A program made the position numbers and the translations under genes. From Medicago truncatula (taxonomy: Eukaryota; Streptophyta; Magnoliopsida; Fabales; Fabaceae): a stretch of 64,000 nucleotides of DNA. A model generated the notes under the pieces. That model saw only the letters and a list, made by a program, of their open reading frames with translations. It ran no database searches and was not told the origin of the DNA. Position 1 is the first letter of the stretch, and the number at the start of each line of letters is the position of its first letter. Below are positions 1-11,596 of this stretch, piece after piece. The stretch lies in the NCBI RefSeq assembly GCF_003473485.1, contig NC_053047.1:1751001-1815000 (forward strand), in the 5' to 3' direction.

Positions 1-2340
1 TATTCCTGTTTGGTCTCTATTATGGGACACAATAAAATTATCAAAATTTTAGGCCCTATATCTCTTGGAATTCCTTTATGTTATTGGCATTTATTTGATT
101 TGCATTAGTTTTTGGTTATATTCTGTCCGGAAAAGCTAGTTTACCTTTTATGTATAAATGTATACAATCTTGATTGTTTCTATTCTAAGACAAATTTGTT
201 TTTTTCTTTCTTTTCTATAAGATAGAAACTAAATATATATTTTCTTGTGAATCACCAATCTCGTACTTGAAATTGTAAGGATCTCTAAAAATTAAAGATT
301 GTCAATCAAATGGTTTTTCCATTGCAAGTATGAGGTAGCAAGTTGACTGCATATGTGACGCTTACATGGAACGTCTTTTAGATTCTGTCAAAAAATTACT
401 TTAGGCGTGTCTTATCTTCTTCGACTTTATTTTTTTCTATTGACCATGATTTATCATCATTTACGATACTTTCTCTACGAAATTTCAGTGCTTGCAAAGA
501 TTGATCCAATTTGGGGTGGAAAATTTAAGCCTCAAGCCTATTTACTCATTGCAGATTTTATGACCTGAGTAGAAATTCAAACTCTAATTACATGTGTCTA
601 ATGTATTTCGACCGTTAAGGCATATACAAAACCCTTCCAACAACATTTCATTTTAAAGGAGGTGATGCCCACTCAACATAAAGAGAGCAAACCTTCAGAA
701 ATAGGAAAAAATGGCAAGAGCTCAATGCCAAGCCGACATTCTTTCCACTCTGCAGGACCAAACCATAGACGAGATGTCAAGTATGTGAAGGGACTTGTGG
801 AGTCGACATTACTTGCTTTGAAAAGGGAACGGTGATGGAGAGGGTTGGAACTTGCTAATATATAAGTATGTTGGCATAAATATTTTCACTTTTTCATGAA
901 ATGTTGTGAACTGAACGTGTTTTGCAAGCCCATTCACAACTTTTCTAAATACAATGGAGTACTAAGTTGAGTAGAGAGATAGTAATAAGTCCCACACTGG
1001 CAGCTTATAAAGCATTGAGAGGAAACCTTTGTTATAAATAGGTGGTGGACTGCATACCTTTCAAATATAACCATATGCAGGTATGCAGATGCAATGCTTT
1101 AAATTGGGAAGATGAAATATTTGTTACTGTTTGTTCATCTTAATGACTTTTTGTTTTTTCATAAATGAATCGATGTTGAGATGGGCAATCATTTCAAATA
1201 TTTGATTTCATTCCATTTGGTTATATAGTAATGGGACACAATAAAATTATTAAATTTTTCGCCCCAATATTTTGAGGCTTTTATCTCAATGCTTTACCAA
1301 CCAAAGAGTACGGGTAATGGATATGTTTGTTTCTTGCAACATTGATACGGTTGGGTTGCAAGTGTGAATTCTATGTCTCACATCGGATAAAATAGTAAAG
1401 GTTGAACACCTTATAAGTAAGAGCACCCATAAATCCATTGCCTTAAGGTTTTGGATAAGAGTGTGGTGTCTCTTTTGCTTGTGCGGTTGTTCTAGCCTCG
1501 ATGTGGACGGTCCCCCGAGCTTCCCCATGACCCAACAGATACTCCCATGTTTTCTCTCAAAAAAAAATGTATGAGAAAGTGTTTACTAACAATAATAAGG
1601 TTATTAGTGTACTTAGGAAAGAGACAATGCTCTATGGTTTGGTCCGGCTCAGTGGAAAGAATGTCGGCTCGGAATTCAGCTCTTACCATTGCTTTCACTA
1701 AGAATGTATGAGATTTTTTTTACAAACGAATTTGTTTATCTATTCCTTCAACAAAATGTTTTTTTGTTTATCAGTTTCATACATTCATTCTCAACTTTGG
1801 GTCTAGATTGCAGTGCCGTCTTAAATAATTTAGAGACTCGTCTAAAATAATTTGAAGATTGTTTTAATCTTAAAATTTGGACCTTTAATAAAAAGAAGCA
1901 CAAAAAACTCACATATAATGAAGTCCTTGTATAATATGTTTTGCACTGAACGTGTTTTGCAATTCCAAAAATATACAAAGTTGAATAGAAAGATTGTAAT
2001 AAGACCCACAACGGCAGCTTATAATGCATTGGGAGGAAACCTTTCATATAAATAGGTAATGGACTTCACATCTTTCATATACACAAGCGAAGGGTCGAGT
2101 TTCAAACCCCAATCATGACGTTCAACCTTTCAATTTCGACATTTTACTAGTTGAGTTAGGACTTGTGGACACAAATTTATAACAGTATTATTAATAAAGG
2201 ATATATTTAGAAAAAGAATAAGGAGAATAAATGCATTTACAAGTTGTAGAGTCTTATATTTTGGGACAAAGAAAATTTTGTAAATGATATTATTATTAGA
2301 AACTAAATGTGTTTTGCAATGAGGCCTTCAAGTAAATAAA
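1..2340. repeat. Gene-poor region with dispersed duplicated promoter-like blocks
   Basis: I see no supported gene here. About 200 bp at 870-1075 recurs with high similarity at 2685-2895 and, more diverged, at 1925-2080. Each copy has a TCATGAAATG/GAACGTGTTTTGCAA part, then a CCCACA...GGCAGCTTATAA part, then a TATA-like TTATAAATAGG or TATAAATAGG. A second block at 1-130 (GTTTGGTCTCTATTATGGGACAC) recurs at 3034-3165, with a short piece at 1215-1275. The TCCCACA plus TATAAATAGG layout resembles the U3 of plant LTRs or a duplicated promoter. I cannot assign a family. The longest open frames here are short and have no recognisable domain. Confidence 0.5.
705..1695. repeat. Inverted similar pair, arms ~70 bp
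   Basis: The stretch at about 709-775 (+) matches the reverse complement of about 1622-1695 with a few mismatches. The shared core is GCCGACATTCTTTCCACT. Both arms would translate similarly (ADILST..DQTI). The 850 bp between them contains an LTR-like stretch at about 1340-1560 with a CACATCGG motif. I do not recognise the family. Confidence 0.45.
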
Positions 2341-2365
2341 TCATTCAAATATAGTGAGGCTAACC

Positions 2366-2610
2366 TCTTAACTTAGGAAAACAGTGACTAAGAAGTATCA
2401 TGTTAGTTTTTGCTTTTGTGGTTCTTCTTGGTTTGTTATCTCCAACTTCAGCTACAAGAAGTTGGTTATGAGAATGAAAGGCAACTGCAGAAGATAAGAA
2501 AAAGTTAGATGGTTTTGATGATGGAAACTCAATAACTACTCTATTATGGTGAATTCATAGCAGAACTGATGAATTGGTAGCTGAACTCAATGATATCTAA
2601 CATTTTCTCT
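2366..2610 (+). pseudogene. Chimeric pseudogene: copy of NHL-gene exon 1 fused to an unknown coding fragment
   Basis: Positions 2366-2453 match the 5' leader and signal-peptide exon of the NHL gene at about 5070-5165. Shared pieces include CTCTTAACTTAGGAAAA, TTTTTGCTTTT and CTTGGTTTGTTATCTCCAAC, ending in the same SPTSAT residues. The similarity stops at 'tcagctaca', before the proline codons of the functional exon. The initiator ATG of the functional gene is GTG here. The following 2451-2610 reads like a different coding fragment, LQEVGYENERQLQKIRK then KLDGFDDGNSITTLLW then IHSRTDELVAELNDI, with one frameshift and one stop. I do not recognise that protein. The arrangement suggests a partial gene duplication joined to another gene fragment, and it is probably non-functional. 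Confidence 0.6.
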
Positions 2611-3989
2611 TACATTTCCTTAATTTGTTATTGATATCTGTTTCATTTATAATCCTTTTTGGTTATATTACACATGTTGCTAATACATACGTATGCTGGC
2701 ATTTCACTTTTTCATGAAATGTTGTGAATTGAACGTGTTTTGCAAGCCCATTCACAACTTTTCTGAATACAATTGAGTACTAATTAAGTTGAATAGAGAG
2801 ATAGTAATAAGTCCCACATTGGCGTCTTATAAAGCATTGAGAGGAAACCTTACTTATAAATAGGTGGTGGACTGCACATCTTTCAAATACAATTAAATGC
2901 AGATACAAATGCTTTTAAATTGGATGAATCAAATATTTGAGGTGATAACCCATTTTGAACGTTAACATTGTTCTTTCATAAACGAAATGGCATGACGTTC
3001 GTAATGGATTTTTGCTTCAGTTATTTGTCTTTGTTCGTGTTTGGTCTCTATTATGGGACACAATAAAACTATTAAATTTTGAGGCCCTATATCTCTAGCA
3101 ATTCCTTTTATGTTATTGGTATTTTGCTTGATTTGCATTCCTTTTTGGTTATACTCTCCTGACCTACGAACTACTTTTCTTAAAAGTAATTGAAGCAGTA
3201 AACTTGTCTAATTTATAAATGCATGTCATATTGATTTTATATATTTCAAGACATCAAAAAAAAAGAAAAAAATTCAAGGCAAATTTACAATATTAATAAG
3301 AGATAGTATCTCTAATTTATCGGTGTAATTGCTCAAAACTCAACATGATGATAATTTGGACTCCTCATAGTCTATAATCATCATGGACATAGACACCTGC
3401 CCACAACATTTTCATCGTGGATAATGGCAATATTTCTTGGAGTGTTGGTCAAGAACTGCTCCAACTAATCTTTAAACTCGAATTCTTTGAAATGATTCAT
3501 ACTTAAGTCAAAATTATTAACCACTTGTTTGTGAATATAGTTCAATTAGCTACATAATTTTGGAAACATCAACCTAAACAAATCTATTTAAAATATGAAG
3601 GGAAAAAGCGATGAAACCTTCAAGTAAATAAATAAATTAAGAGAAATGCTAACGAGTGTCATGAGGGTTTAGGACACTTGCTAACAAATCTATAGAGAAA
3701 TATTGTTTAAAGAATGGTGTATTCAACATATTAATACTTAAAAAAAAAAGTAATTTTTTCTATAAAAAAAAACTTAGCATCAATTATTTCCATTTTTTAT
3801 ACACGGAAAAGGGTAAAAGGCTTCACCACATTCCACTTGATTGGTAAGTAATAACGTACTAATGTTTCAAGTATATGGAATAAAAAGAAGAGGCTAGTTT
3901 ACATTTTGACCACCAAAGACATAACAAAAAGAAAATGAATGAAAATTAGATTCGAAGAATTTGTAAAAGAAACTTCTTATAGCCACAGC

Positions 3990-4060
3990 ATAGACGCATA
4001 TAAACTTTTTTTTTTTTTTATTACAAAAGGGTTTAACACCCAAATAGACGCATATTAACT
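3990..4060 (-). mobile_element. Extremely 5'-truncated LINE-type insertion with target-site duplication
   Basis: Near-perfect 17-bp direct repeats (atagacgcatat[a/t]aact, 3990-4006 and 4044-4060) flank a 37-bp insert. The insert begins with a T run and reads, on the minus strand, ttgggtgttaaacccttttgtaat followed by poly(A). A poly(A) end plus a long target-site duplication is the signature of target-primed reverse transcription. Only the last two dozen bases of the donor 3' end were copied. Confidence 0.75.
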
Positions 4061-5094
4061 CTGAATAAATACATACATGAAATCTCTAAGCACATGTTTA
4101 GTTAGAAGAGATGACATGTAAGAAGAAAAAAAAATAGAACGAGAAGATCACAAAAGAAGAGATTTGCAACTTTGATGCATTTGATTGAACACTTTTCATG
4201 TGCCATCGGGCCATACAATAGTATTGGATCCATAACTAAGTTTGCCTTTATTTATTTTGTTTAATAGTTCACATTTATCATCTAAGAATAAATATGGTTT
4301 AATGCAAACAGTTATGCATCAAACTAAATAATTTAATCAAGAGTTTTTTTGTTGATTAATACATTGAATTGGTCAATTTTTTTAGTTGGATTAAATCTCT
4401 TGGAACAAAAAGAATAGGGTCGAATCCGATGTTAAACCTAGTTGTAAAAAATCGAGAATGACCATAGTTGAAACTATCGGTAGATTGTTCAGTTTATGGT
4501 TCAACTGTTGAATCGGCATATCCACTCTAACTTTCAATGTTAAATTAATTTAGATCTCATTCTCAAAAGCTAGCTCATGAGACGAGAAAGACAAATCATA
4601 CACACACGCGCACCCACACAACCCAAGAACCTTGACAATGTGAATTTCAAATACAACTTTAACATCCACTCTCACGTCTAGCGCGAGCTTGAGTTTACAT
4701 GTCCTACAAAGTAATGCTCTTATACCATGTTAAATTGATTTTTATCTCAATCTCAAATAATGAGGGTACCCAAAGACAAAAAAAAAAAAAACAACTTCAA
4801 TGATAATGGGTACATAAAAAAAAAAACACAAAAGTTATATAGTATCATTCAATGTCTCTCACTATATATATATATCAGTTCTAAACTCTCCTGCCCATCT
4901 TCCAAAACCTGTATCATATTTATTTTCTATTCCCTTAATCCTTACTTTTTTTTTTCTTTCTAAAAAGGTAGTGCTGATTTCATGTAAAGAATAATAGCTA
5001 GCTTATATTAGACACCATCCATGTAGTATAATGTGTGAGCATTTCGTTTCATAATTTTGTGATCTTTTAGTCTCTTAACTTAGGAAAAGAAACA

Positions 5095-8000
5095 ATGACT
5101 AGGAAATGTTTCATGTTGTTTTTTGCTTTTATTGTTCTACTTGGTTTGTTATCTCCAACTTCAGCTACACCACCACCTGCTAGTAAGTGAAACAACCTCT
5201 AAACTCTTATGAATATTTTTATTTTTATATTTTATTATATAGTATTAATGAAATTCATATGTGACATGCAGAAATTGTTACTGGAGTTGTTTCAAATGTT
5301 GTTTCTTCTCTTCTTAAATGGATATGGTCACTAAAATCCAAACCAAAAGTTAAAGTACCAGGTAAAGTTATTACTAGTAGAAAAATCAAAATCAATAACG
5401 AAAAAAATTGTTAGAATTTCCCCGTCACAAAATTTAGCGAGAGAACCAGTGACAGATTTCACTAAATTTTCGTCACTAATTTTTTTTCTAGTATCTTCCA
5501 TTGGGTTTATAATTTTCTTGTTACTATATTAAAGTGCCAACATTGATCTAATTTCATGACAAAATGATTTATCAGTGCAACATAGTCGATCCATGGTGAA
5601 ATTTGAGAGTGGTTACAATGTGGAAACAATATTTGATGGAAGTAAGCTTGGAATTGAGCCACACTCAATTGAAATATCTCAAGATGGTGAATATTTGGTT
5701 CTGGATTCTGAGAACAGTAACATCTACAAGATCTCAAGTCCAATGTCAAGATGTAAATTTCCTTTGCTCAAATTTTCTAAGTTTCATATATCTTTTTTAA
5801 GCTTATAATATTTTTCAGTCCTTATAATATACATTCTTTTATCACTATATAAAATCTTGCATATTGATCTCAAATGTTACAATGACTAAAACCAAATAAC
5901 AAGGATGAAATAATCTCTTATGTATTTTAGGGACTAAAGTGACAATAAATGTTTATCTCCAAGACTATAAAAAAATTTAAGCCTACCTTTTATTCAAATT
6001 TCCATTCTTTTGTTGATGCTCTTTGTTGGCATATTGATTTTAATTTAAGATTATCATCAAGTTCTTTAGTAATGTGGCTTTATTACTTTGCTTCACTATG
6101 CAAATATACTAGATTCAAAATTCAAGTGTGTCCTTTAAGAATGTTTATTGTTTCAGTTATACCTTGTACATAGGACTTTGCTTCATGCCCGGGAAAACTT
6201 TTGATTCTCCTAAGCTTGTTGCAATAAACTTTTGTTAAGCTCAAGGTTCCACTTTATATGTTACAACATTCCTTTAGTCACAAATAAAAATAATATATAA
6301 AGTATAACATGGAATATCCACATGGTATTTTTTCTTTTTTGCAATCATTAGAGGAACATCAAAGGAAATTAAAGAAAGGAATATCTAGAGACAATTAGTT
6401 TAGACACTAGTTTGACTTCTATACCCCACTATGATCCCTTTTACTTTTCTTTTTGGTACTTCTTGCTACTTGGTATAAATTTCATGTACATAATCATATT
6501 GTAATTATTATTTATCTTTGAGTTTCTTAAAGAAATTATGAAATATCACATGGAGATTGGAATATAACTAACAATCATAGAGAAGACAAAATTTGGCTAA
6601 GTGGTTAAACTCGAATGGTTAATGAATTTTAGTTAAAGATGAATCGTTTGAGAGAATCCGGATTTAAAATCTGGCAAGAAAAATTCTTGATCAGACTTCA
6701 CTTACGTCCTGGTTGAATTTTGGATTACCAGAATCCACTTCCGTGATATTCAATTCCAACCTCAAAATGATATTACTAGTTTCTTTATTGATATATGATT
6801 GGTAATTTGTAAATAAAATCTCAATTAGTTTGAGATTTTGTCTTCTTTGAGTTTCCTCTATAAATTTTTCCCCATTTTTGGTTTCATTTTTGTTTAGCTT
6901 TTTCTATAATGCATGTATGAACAACAGATAGCAAACCAAAACTGCTTGCTGGATCTTCTGAGGGGTATATTGGACACATAGATGGAAGGTCTAGAGATGC
7001 AAGACTTAACCACCCTAAAGGACTTACAGTTGATGACAGTGGCAATATTTACATTGCAGACACATTGAATATGGCCATCAGAAAGATCAGTGATGAAGGT
7101 ATACATGGAAAGCATATTTGACTTTAATTTATTTTTCGTTATAGAAATAGTTATATAAGCACTTATATGATAAACGTTCAATTAAATTGTTTATCGGAAC
7201 GTAACCCTAAACTCTATGACATGCTTTTTGTATAGGGGTAACAACCATTGCAGGTGGAGGAAAAAGAGGCCAATTAGGAGGCCATGTTGATGGTCCAAGT
7301 GAGGATGCAAAGTTTTCAAATGATTTTGATTTAATTTATGCTAGAAGTAGTTGCTCTCTTTTGGTGGATGATAGAGGAAATCAAGCAATTAGAGAGATAC
7401 AACTCAATCAAGATGATTGCATTACTAGTACTACTACTACTAATGATGAATATGAGTATGACAATAGTTTCCCCTTAGGTATGATATGATTATGATCCTT
7501 ATTTAATCTTATATCTAGTATTTATTTTCATTTGTTTATTATTTTATAGGAGCATGCTAATCTAAAATTTGTGTGCAAATAATAACATTACAGGAATAGC
7601 TGCTCTTGTTTCTGCTGGATTTTTTGGTTATATGTTAGCATTACTTAAGAGGAGGGTGACGGATATGTTTTCATCTTCAGATGTAAGTTATTATCTTCTA
7701 TACAATGACCCCTCAGGGTGACAGATTTTTTTATCCCTCAGATTAGTTGACCCTTGAATCAGATACCGAGTTTTCAAAATATATAGTAAGGGTTTTAAAT
7801 GGTGGTCATGGTAACGATTGCAGTCATGCTGCAATCCTTAATATTGCGGAGAATTACAATCAAATGTGGTTGATGCAACGTCAAAAGTGGCTGCGTTGTA
7901 ATTTTGGCAACGTAAAAAATTGTTATATCGTGGCCTATATCGCTACCTTTAGTTCTAAACATGTTATAGCATATAACCTAAAATTTCATAATCTTGTTAC

Positions 8001-8839
8001 ATTTTCAGGATTCAAGGGCGCATATAAGAACAAAAGGAACACCATTTGCATCACAACAAAGGCCTCCTCCTAAATCAGTTAGGCCTCCTTTAATCCCAAA
8101 TGAAGATGAATTTGAGAAACATGATGAAGGTTTCTTTGTTTCTCTTGGAAGGCTTTTAGTGAACTCAAGTTCATCAATGGGGGAAATATTTTTAAGCTTG
8201 TTCTTAGGATCCAAAAGAAAACCACTTTCATATCATCAATACCAACAACATCAACAACAATATCACTATGCAAATAGACAACATTCTAATTCATGGCCAA
8301 TGCAAGAAAGTTTTGTGATTCCGGACGGAGACGAACCACCTCCTAATATGGAAACAAAAACACCTACACAAAGGAAAACATATCCTTACACAAACAAAGA
8401 ATTGGAAATGTTGGAAAAAACAAGAGATAACGGTTTCTATGAAACAAATATTTTCCCTCCGCCTGTGCCGATAAATAGACAAACAGAAAGTACAATTTCA
8501 AAGCACAATCGTGCATACTTGAACATGTTAGACAAAAGTTATGATCATGAACAACTACAACAACATCATCATCATCATCATCAAGAACAACAACAACATC
8601 AAAATCATCATCAACAACCACAACATTCGAAGGTGCAAAGTCATTATTCTTCGACTACTCCATCGAGTTACTATGAGAAGAATTGTGAAACAAATGAGAT
8701 TGTGTTTGGTGCAGTTCAAGAACATGATGGAAGACGTGAGGCTATGGTGATAAAGGCTGTTGATTATGGTGATCCAAAATTTAGCCACCATAATATTCGT
8801 CCTAGGTTAAATTATGTTGGTTACTCTCATAATTATTGA
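5095..8839 (+). CDS. NHL-repeat domain membrane protein (7 exons, 562 aa)
   Basis: Exons: 5095-5182, 5272-5361, 5576-5752, 6928-7098, 7236-7478, 7594-7682, 8009-8839. All introns are GT/AG and the frame stays open to the TGA at 8837. Residues 1-24 look like a signal peptide (hydrophobic FFAFIVLLGLLS, then TSA). Residues ~60-200 hold NHL-repeat sequence: IEPHSIEISQDGEYLVLDSE, then LNHPKGLTVDDSGNIYIAD, then MAIRKIS and VTTIAGG. Residues ~257-276 form a membrane segment followed by KRR. The ~280-residue tail is polar and rich in Gln/His, with six consecutive His near residue 472. The order is that of plant NHL-domain proteins with a signal peptide and one transmembrane helix, predicting an extracytosolic beta-propeller and a cytosolic tail. 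NHL propellers bind proteins or RNA; no substrate is known to me for this subfamily. A CACTA-like MITE lies in intron 2 and a repeat-like stretch in intron 6. Confidence 0.88.
5372..5494. mobile_element. Small CACTA-like MITE in intron 2 of the NHL gene
   Basis: The ends read TACTAGTAGAAAAA and, inverted, TACTAGAAAAAAA. They resemble the CACTACTAGAAAAA terminus of CACTA (En/Spm) elements. The interior has partial inverted similarity (gtcacaaaatttagcg and actaaattttcgtcac). It is about 120 bp with no coding capacity and lies wholly within the intron. Confidence 0.5.
7760..7985. repeat. Dispersed repeat-like stretch in intron 6 of the NHL gene
   Basis: The intron between 7682 and 8009 is less AT-rich than its neighbours. 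It contains self-similar words (gattgcagtcatgctgcaatcc; tgcaacgtcaaaagtggctgcgttgtaa). A 108-codon open frame crosses the intron, but the splice sites and the conserved frame of exon 7 argue against coding. A partly similar stretch sits at about 17905-17975. The family is unknown. Confidence 0.3.
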
Positions 8840-9598
8840 AGATTAGTGTGTTGATTTTGTAGCATCAAAGTTCATGAAGTGATAATTAGTACTTTTGTTT
8901 TATATTATCTACCGGAGAATGTAGCAGTATTAAAACTCTTGAATGAGAAATTGAGAATGTTTGTTCTTATATTTCTATCTAAGTCAAAAAATTAGTCGTC
9001 GCAGTTGTGTCCATAACTATTTAATTTATACCAAGAATATCATCTACTTTAAAAAAGGGGACAAAGTTTCTTAGTAAATATTGAAATATGATAAGATGAA
9101 TTATCAAGAAAAAAAAGGATAAAGCAAAAAGAAAAGTGGGATTTGTGAGGGAATTGTAGTATTGCTTTTATTTTGTAGTGGCAAATCAAAAAGCAAAGGA
9201 ATAATTTAAAGAAAAATTAAAAGAGCACAATGTGTATATATATATACCTTATGATTTTTCAATTAGATTGTGAGTAATAAAAAATGTTTGCTACTATTTC
9301 CTTAAAAAAAAGTGTAGTACGATTAGATTTCCAACAAAGCCAGAGAAGCAACAATGAAAGTGAAAAATAAAAAATTATGATTATGCTTCATGGGTGTCAT
9401 TGTATTTTTGTTGCTGCAACATTTTCTTTTTCAATACTTGAATAATTTTAAAATAATAATCTACATAGAATTACTTATCAAAGTGGTCTATCATAATGTG
9501 GTAACCAAAAAACAAAAGTGGTCTATCATGCAATCCCTTTAAAAATATTCTTTGGTCAACAGAACCCCTTTAAATTATTCCTAAGATTCTATAGTAAG
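8840..9598. other. 3' flank of the NHL gene and AT-rich intergenic DNA
   Basis: The 3' UTR probably ends within about 120 bp of the stop, given AT-rich sequence with an AATGAGAAAT-type signal near 8940. Beyond that I see only AT-rich sequence with short homopolymers and a short TA run at 9236-9246, and no gene or clear element. Confidence 0.4.
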
Positions 9599-9767
9599 AT
9601 GCAATTTAAGGATCTAGAAGTCCTAGTTTAACTGGCAAAAATGTCGATATTGTTAGGCCGGATGCCATGATCGGGGTTCGAACCCCGGTACCTCCACTTG
9701 TGTGTGTGAGTTTATAATGGCTTTGCCATTTCGTCTATCTACCAAAAAAAAAAATGCAATTTAAGGA
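9599..9767 (+). mobile_element. Full-length tRNA-derived SINE with 14-bp target-site duplication
   Basis: Perfect 14-bp direct repeats (ATGCAATTTAAGGA at 9599-9612 and 9754-9767) flank a 141-bp element. The element has an internal RNA polymerase III promoter: an A-box-like TAGTTTAACTGGC near 9624-9636 and a perfect B box GGTTCGAACCCC near 9675. A tRNA-unrelated body ends in about eleven A residues. The intact duplication and B box suggest a fairly recent insertion. A diverged relative sits in intron 3 of WAT1 copy A (33371-33474). Confidence 0.9.
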
Positions 9768-10859
9768 AAATAATTTGTATAAATGAGTAGGTAGGTATTT
9801 GTACCTAATCAGGTAAATGAGTACATTTTTCATTGACAAATTTCCAGTTATTAAAATTGAGATCGAGATGTATTCCTTTTACTTTTTTATTTTCTTCGAT
9901 AAATTTATTCTTCCTTTTTTTTTATTTAAATCTAGCGTCGAATTCACACACTGTGTTAGTACGAGGCATAAATATATTCATTTTAATTATTTATTGATAG
10001 ATAAACGAAATAATAATATATAGAAAATTTATAATAGTCGAGTTTTTATTACAGTGTCCAACCTAACAATTTTAATATTTTTTTGTTGGATAAGTTTATT
10101 TAAAAAAAAAATGTTGGATAAGTTAGAACTTGTCAACGTATTCCAATTTATATATTATATATAAATCAAAATATATACATTTGATTTTTTATTTATAGTG
10201 ATAAAATATTATATTCCTTTGAAAAGGTGATTACCTTACCTCGTTTAGCAGTATTAGGCTGGAGTAATATTTTAACAACTTACCACATATATTCTTGTAG
10301 GAAAGTAACACGTCACAAATAATGTACACTTTTGGATTTGGTGTGCTAATTTAATTCACATTATTTGTTGGTTTTCTTGAAATCACAGCTGTGCGTGGCT
10401 ACTAAAGTATGTTAACCACCAAACCTTGTAAGCTAATCTAATGATTAATCAGTGATTTTTTAGTTTACTCGAGTTTTGTTTTGACCAATTATTTAGTTGA
10501 TATGATTAATCATAGATTCTGTCCAAAAATAAAATGATTAATATATTGTTCATTATTGAAAGTTAACGAGTATCCCGGACACTCTTTAAAGTGTCGGTTA
10601 CAAATAACGAATGAGTAATATTCCTATTATCTTGAATATCAATATATTGTTCATTATTGGAAGAAAAAAATTCCAAACTCTAACGTGAATGCTTTTCACA
10701 AAAGAACTTTCAACACGCATTTAATATTTCTTTATTTTTTATTTTAGTATATATATTAAAAACATTATGATTAATAAACATATTTTAGATTAGAGTTCGT
10801 TAAATTGGTGAACTCAAAACAAGGTCAATATTGACTTATCTTCGTATAAACTTCACATC
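9768..10859. other. AT-rich intergenic DNA, no feature recognised
   Basis: Very AT-rich. Open frames such as 9817-10023 are low-complexity Phe/Ile translations with no domain. No transposon ends or RNA gene are visible. Confidence 0.4.
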
Positions 10860-11260
10860 AGAGTTTATTAAATCAGTGACCAACAATTGTCTACAATCTT
10901 TGATTATTGCCATAAAATCTAAAGACAACATCCCTACCATATATGTTATCTGTTACAAGCCTACAACTTTGTAATCGATTTTGAAATTCATATTCACAAC
11001 GTTGCGATCTTTTGCCCATTGCATTGCAGATAAAGTCATATGGCTTCATTATCGTAAAAAAAAAAAAAAAAACAGTCATATAGCTTCACCCAATCCACAT
11101 CAAGTAAATGTGTAATCCATTCGCTTTTTGCTATGACAAAGTTTCCTTCTACGTCCCGTATACAAACTTCAATACCTACCTTGTCGAGAGAATTTGAGAA
11201 AAAGGCATCAACATTGCATTTGAATTGGCCTTCAACTGGTTTGTCCACTTTGCTAATTCA
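10860..11260 (-). pseudogene. LINE-derived RNase H (RVT_3-type) fragment, disrupted
   Basis: The minus strand encodes the start of the RNase H-like domain typical of plant LINE relics. It reads KPVEGQFKCNVDAFFSNSLD, then GIEVCIRDVEGNFVIAKSEW. Past an A-tract interruption and in another frame it continues with SAMQWAKDRNVVNMNFKID and later IKDCRQLLVTDLI. It carries frameshifts and stops, and no reverse transcriptase region is adjacent. It is a dead fragment that itself hosts the short insertion at 11035-11088. Confidence 0.65.
11035..11088. mobile_element. Minimal poly(A) retro-insertion with 14-bp target-site duplication
   Basis: Direct repeats GTCATAT[G/A]GCTTCA at 11035-11048 and 11075-11088 enclose 26 bp that is almost only an A run (about 17 A). 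The structure is what remains when a LINE or SINE insertion copies only the tail. It sits in, and breaks the frame of, the RNase H relic. Confidence 0.6.
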
Positions 11261-11309
11261 CTTTTCTTATGGCACTTGTTGGTGCTCACATACCCCATTC
11301 AAAGTATAT

Positions 11310-11596
11310 ACTACTCTCTTCGATCCTTGTTATAAAAGAATTTAAAAAGAAAAATGTCATATTTATAAAAAAATATCACAACTTTTAAGTATCAGTTATT
11401 GTTTAAAAGACTTTTCTATCTCTCATTTAATATTTCTCTTTTTAATATTAATGGAAGTATTTAATGTTTTACATTTTGTATGAGAGTATATTTGTAAAAA
11501 TATTTAAAAAATTACATTAATTAATGATTTCGTTGATTTTGATATTTTTTTGATTTTATTTCTTATAATAAAGACAAGATGAAGTGTATATACTTT
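11310..11596. mobile_element. Stowaway-like MITE, about 285 bp
   Basis: The left end (TATACTACTCTCTTCGATCC...TTATAAAAGAA) is an imperfect inverted copy of the right end (TTCTTATAATAAAGACAAGATGAAGTGTATA). The interior also folds on itself (aaaatatcacaact against ttgatattttt). It is non-coding, and TA-type target duplication is plausible. It lies about 225 bp upstream of the TATA box of the next gene. Confidence 0.5.

Noticed and set aside
7747-8073. 108-codon frame between NHL exons 6 and 7
   Set aside because: It runs through an intron with good GT/AG ends, and exon 7 is read in another frame.
9613-9753. Possible tRNA gene (A and B boxes)
   Set aside because: No cloverleaf can be formed, and the poly(A) tail with target duplication shows a SINE.
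11036-11248. Small independent minus-strand gene of 70 codons
   Set aside because: It is the N-terminal piece of a LINE RNase H domain ending in an inserted A-tract.
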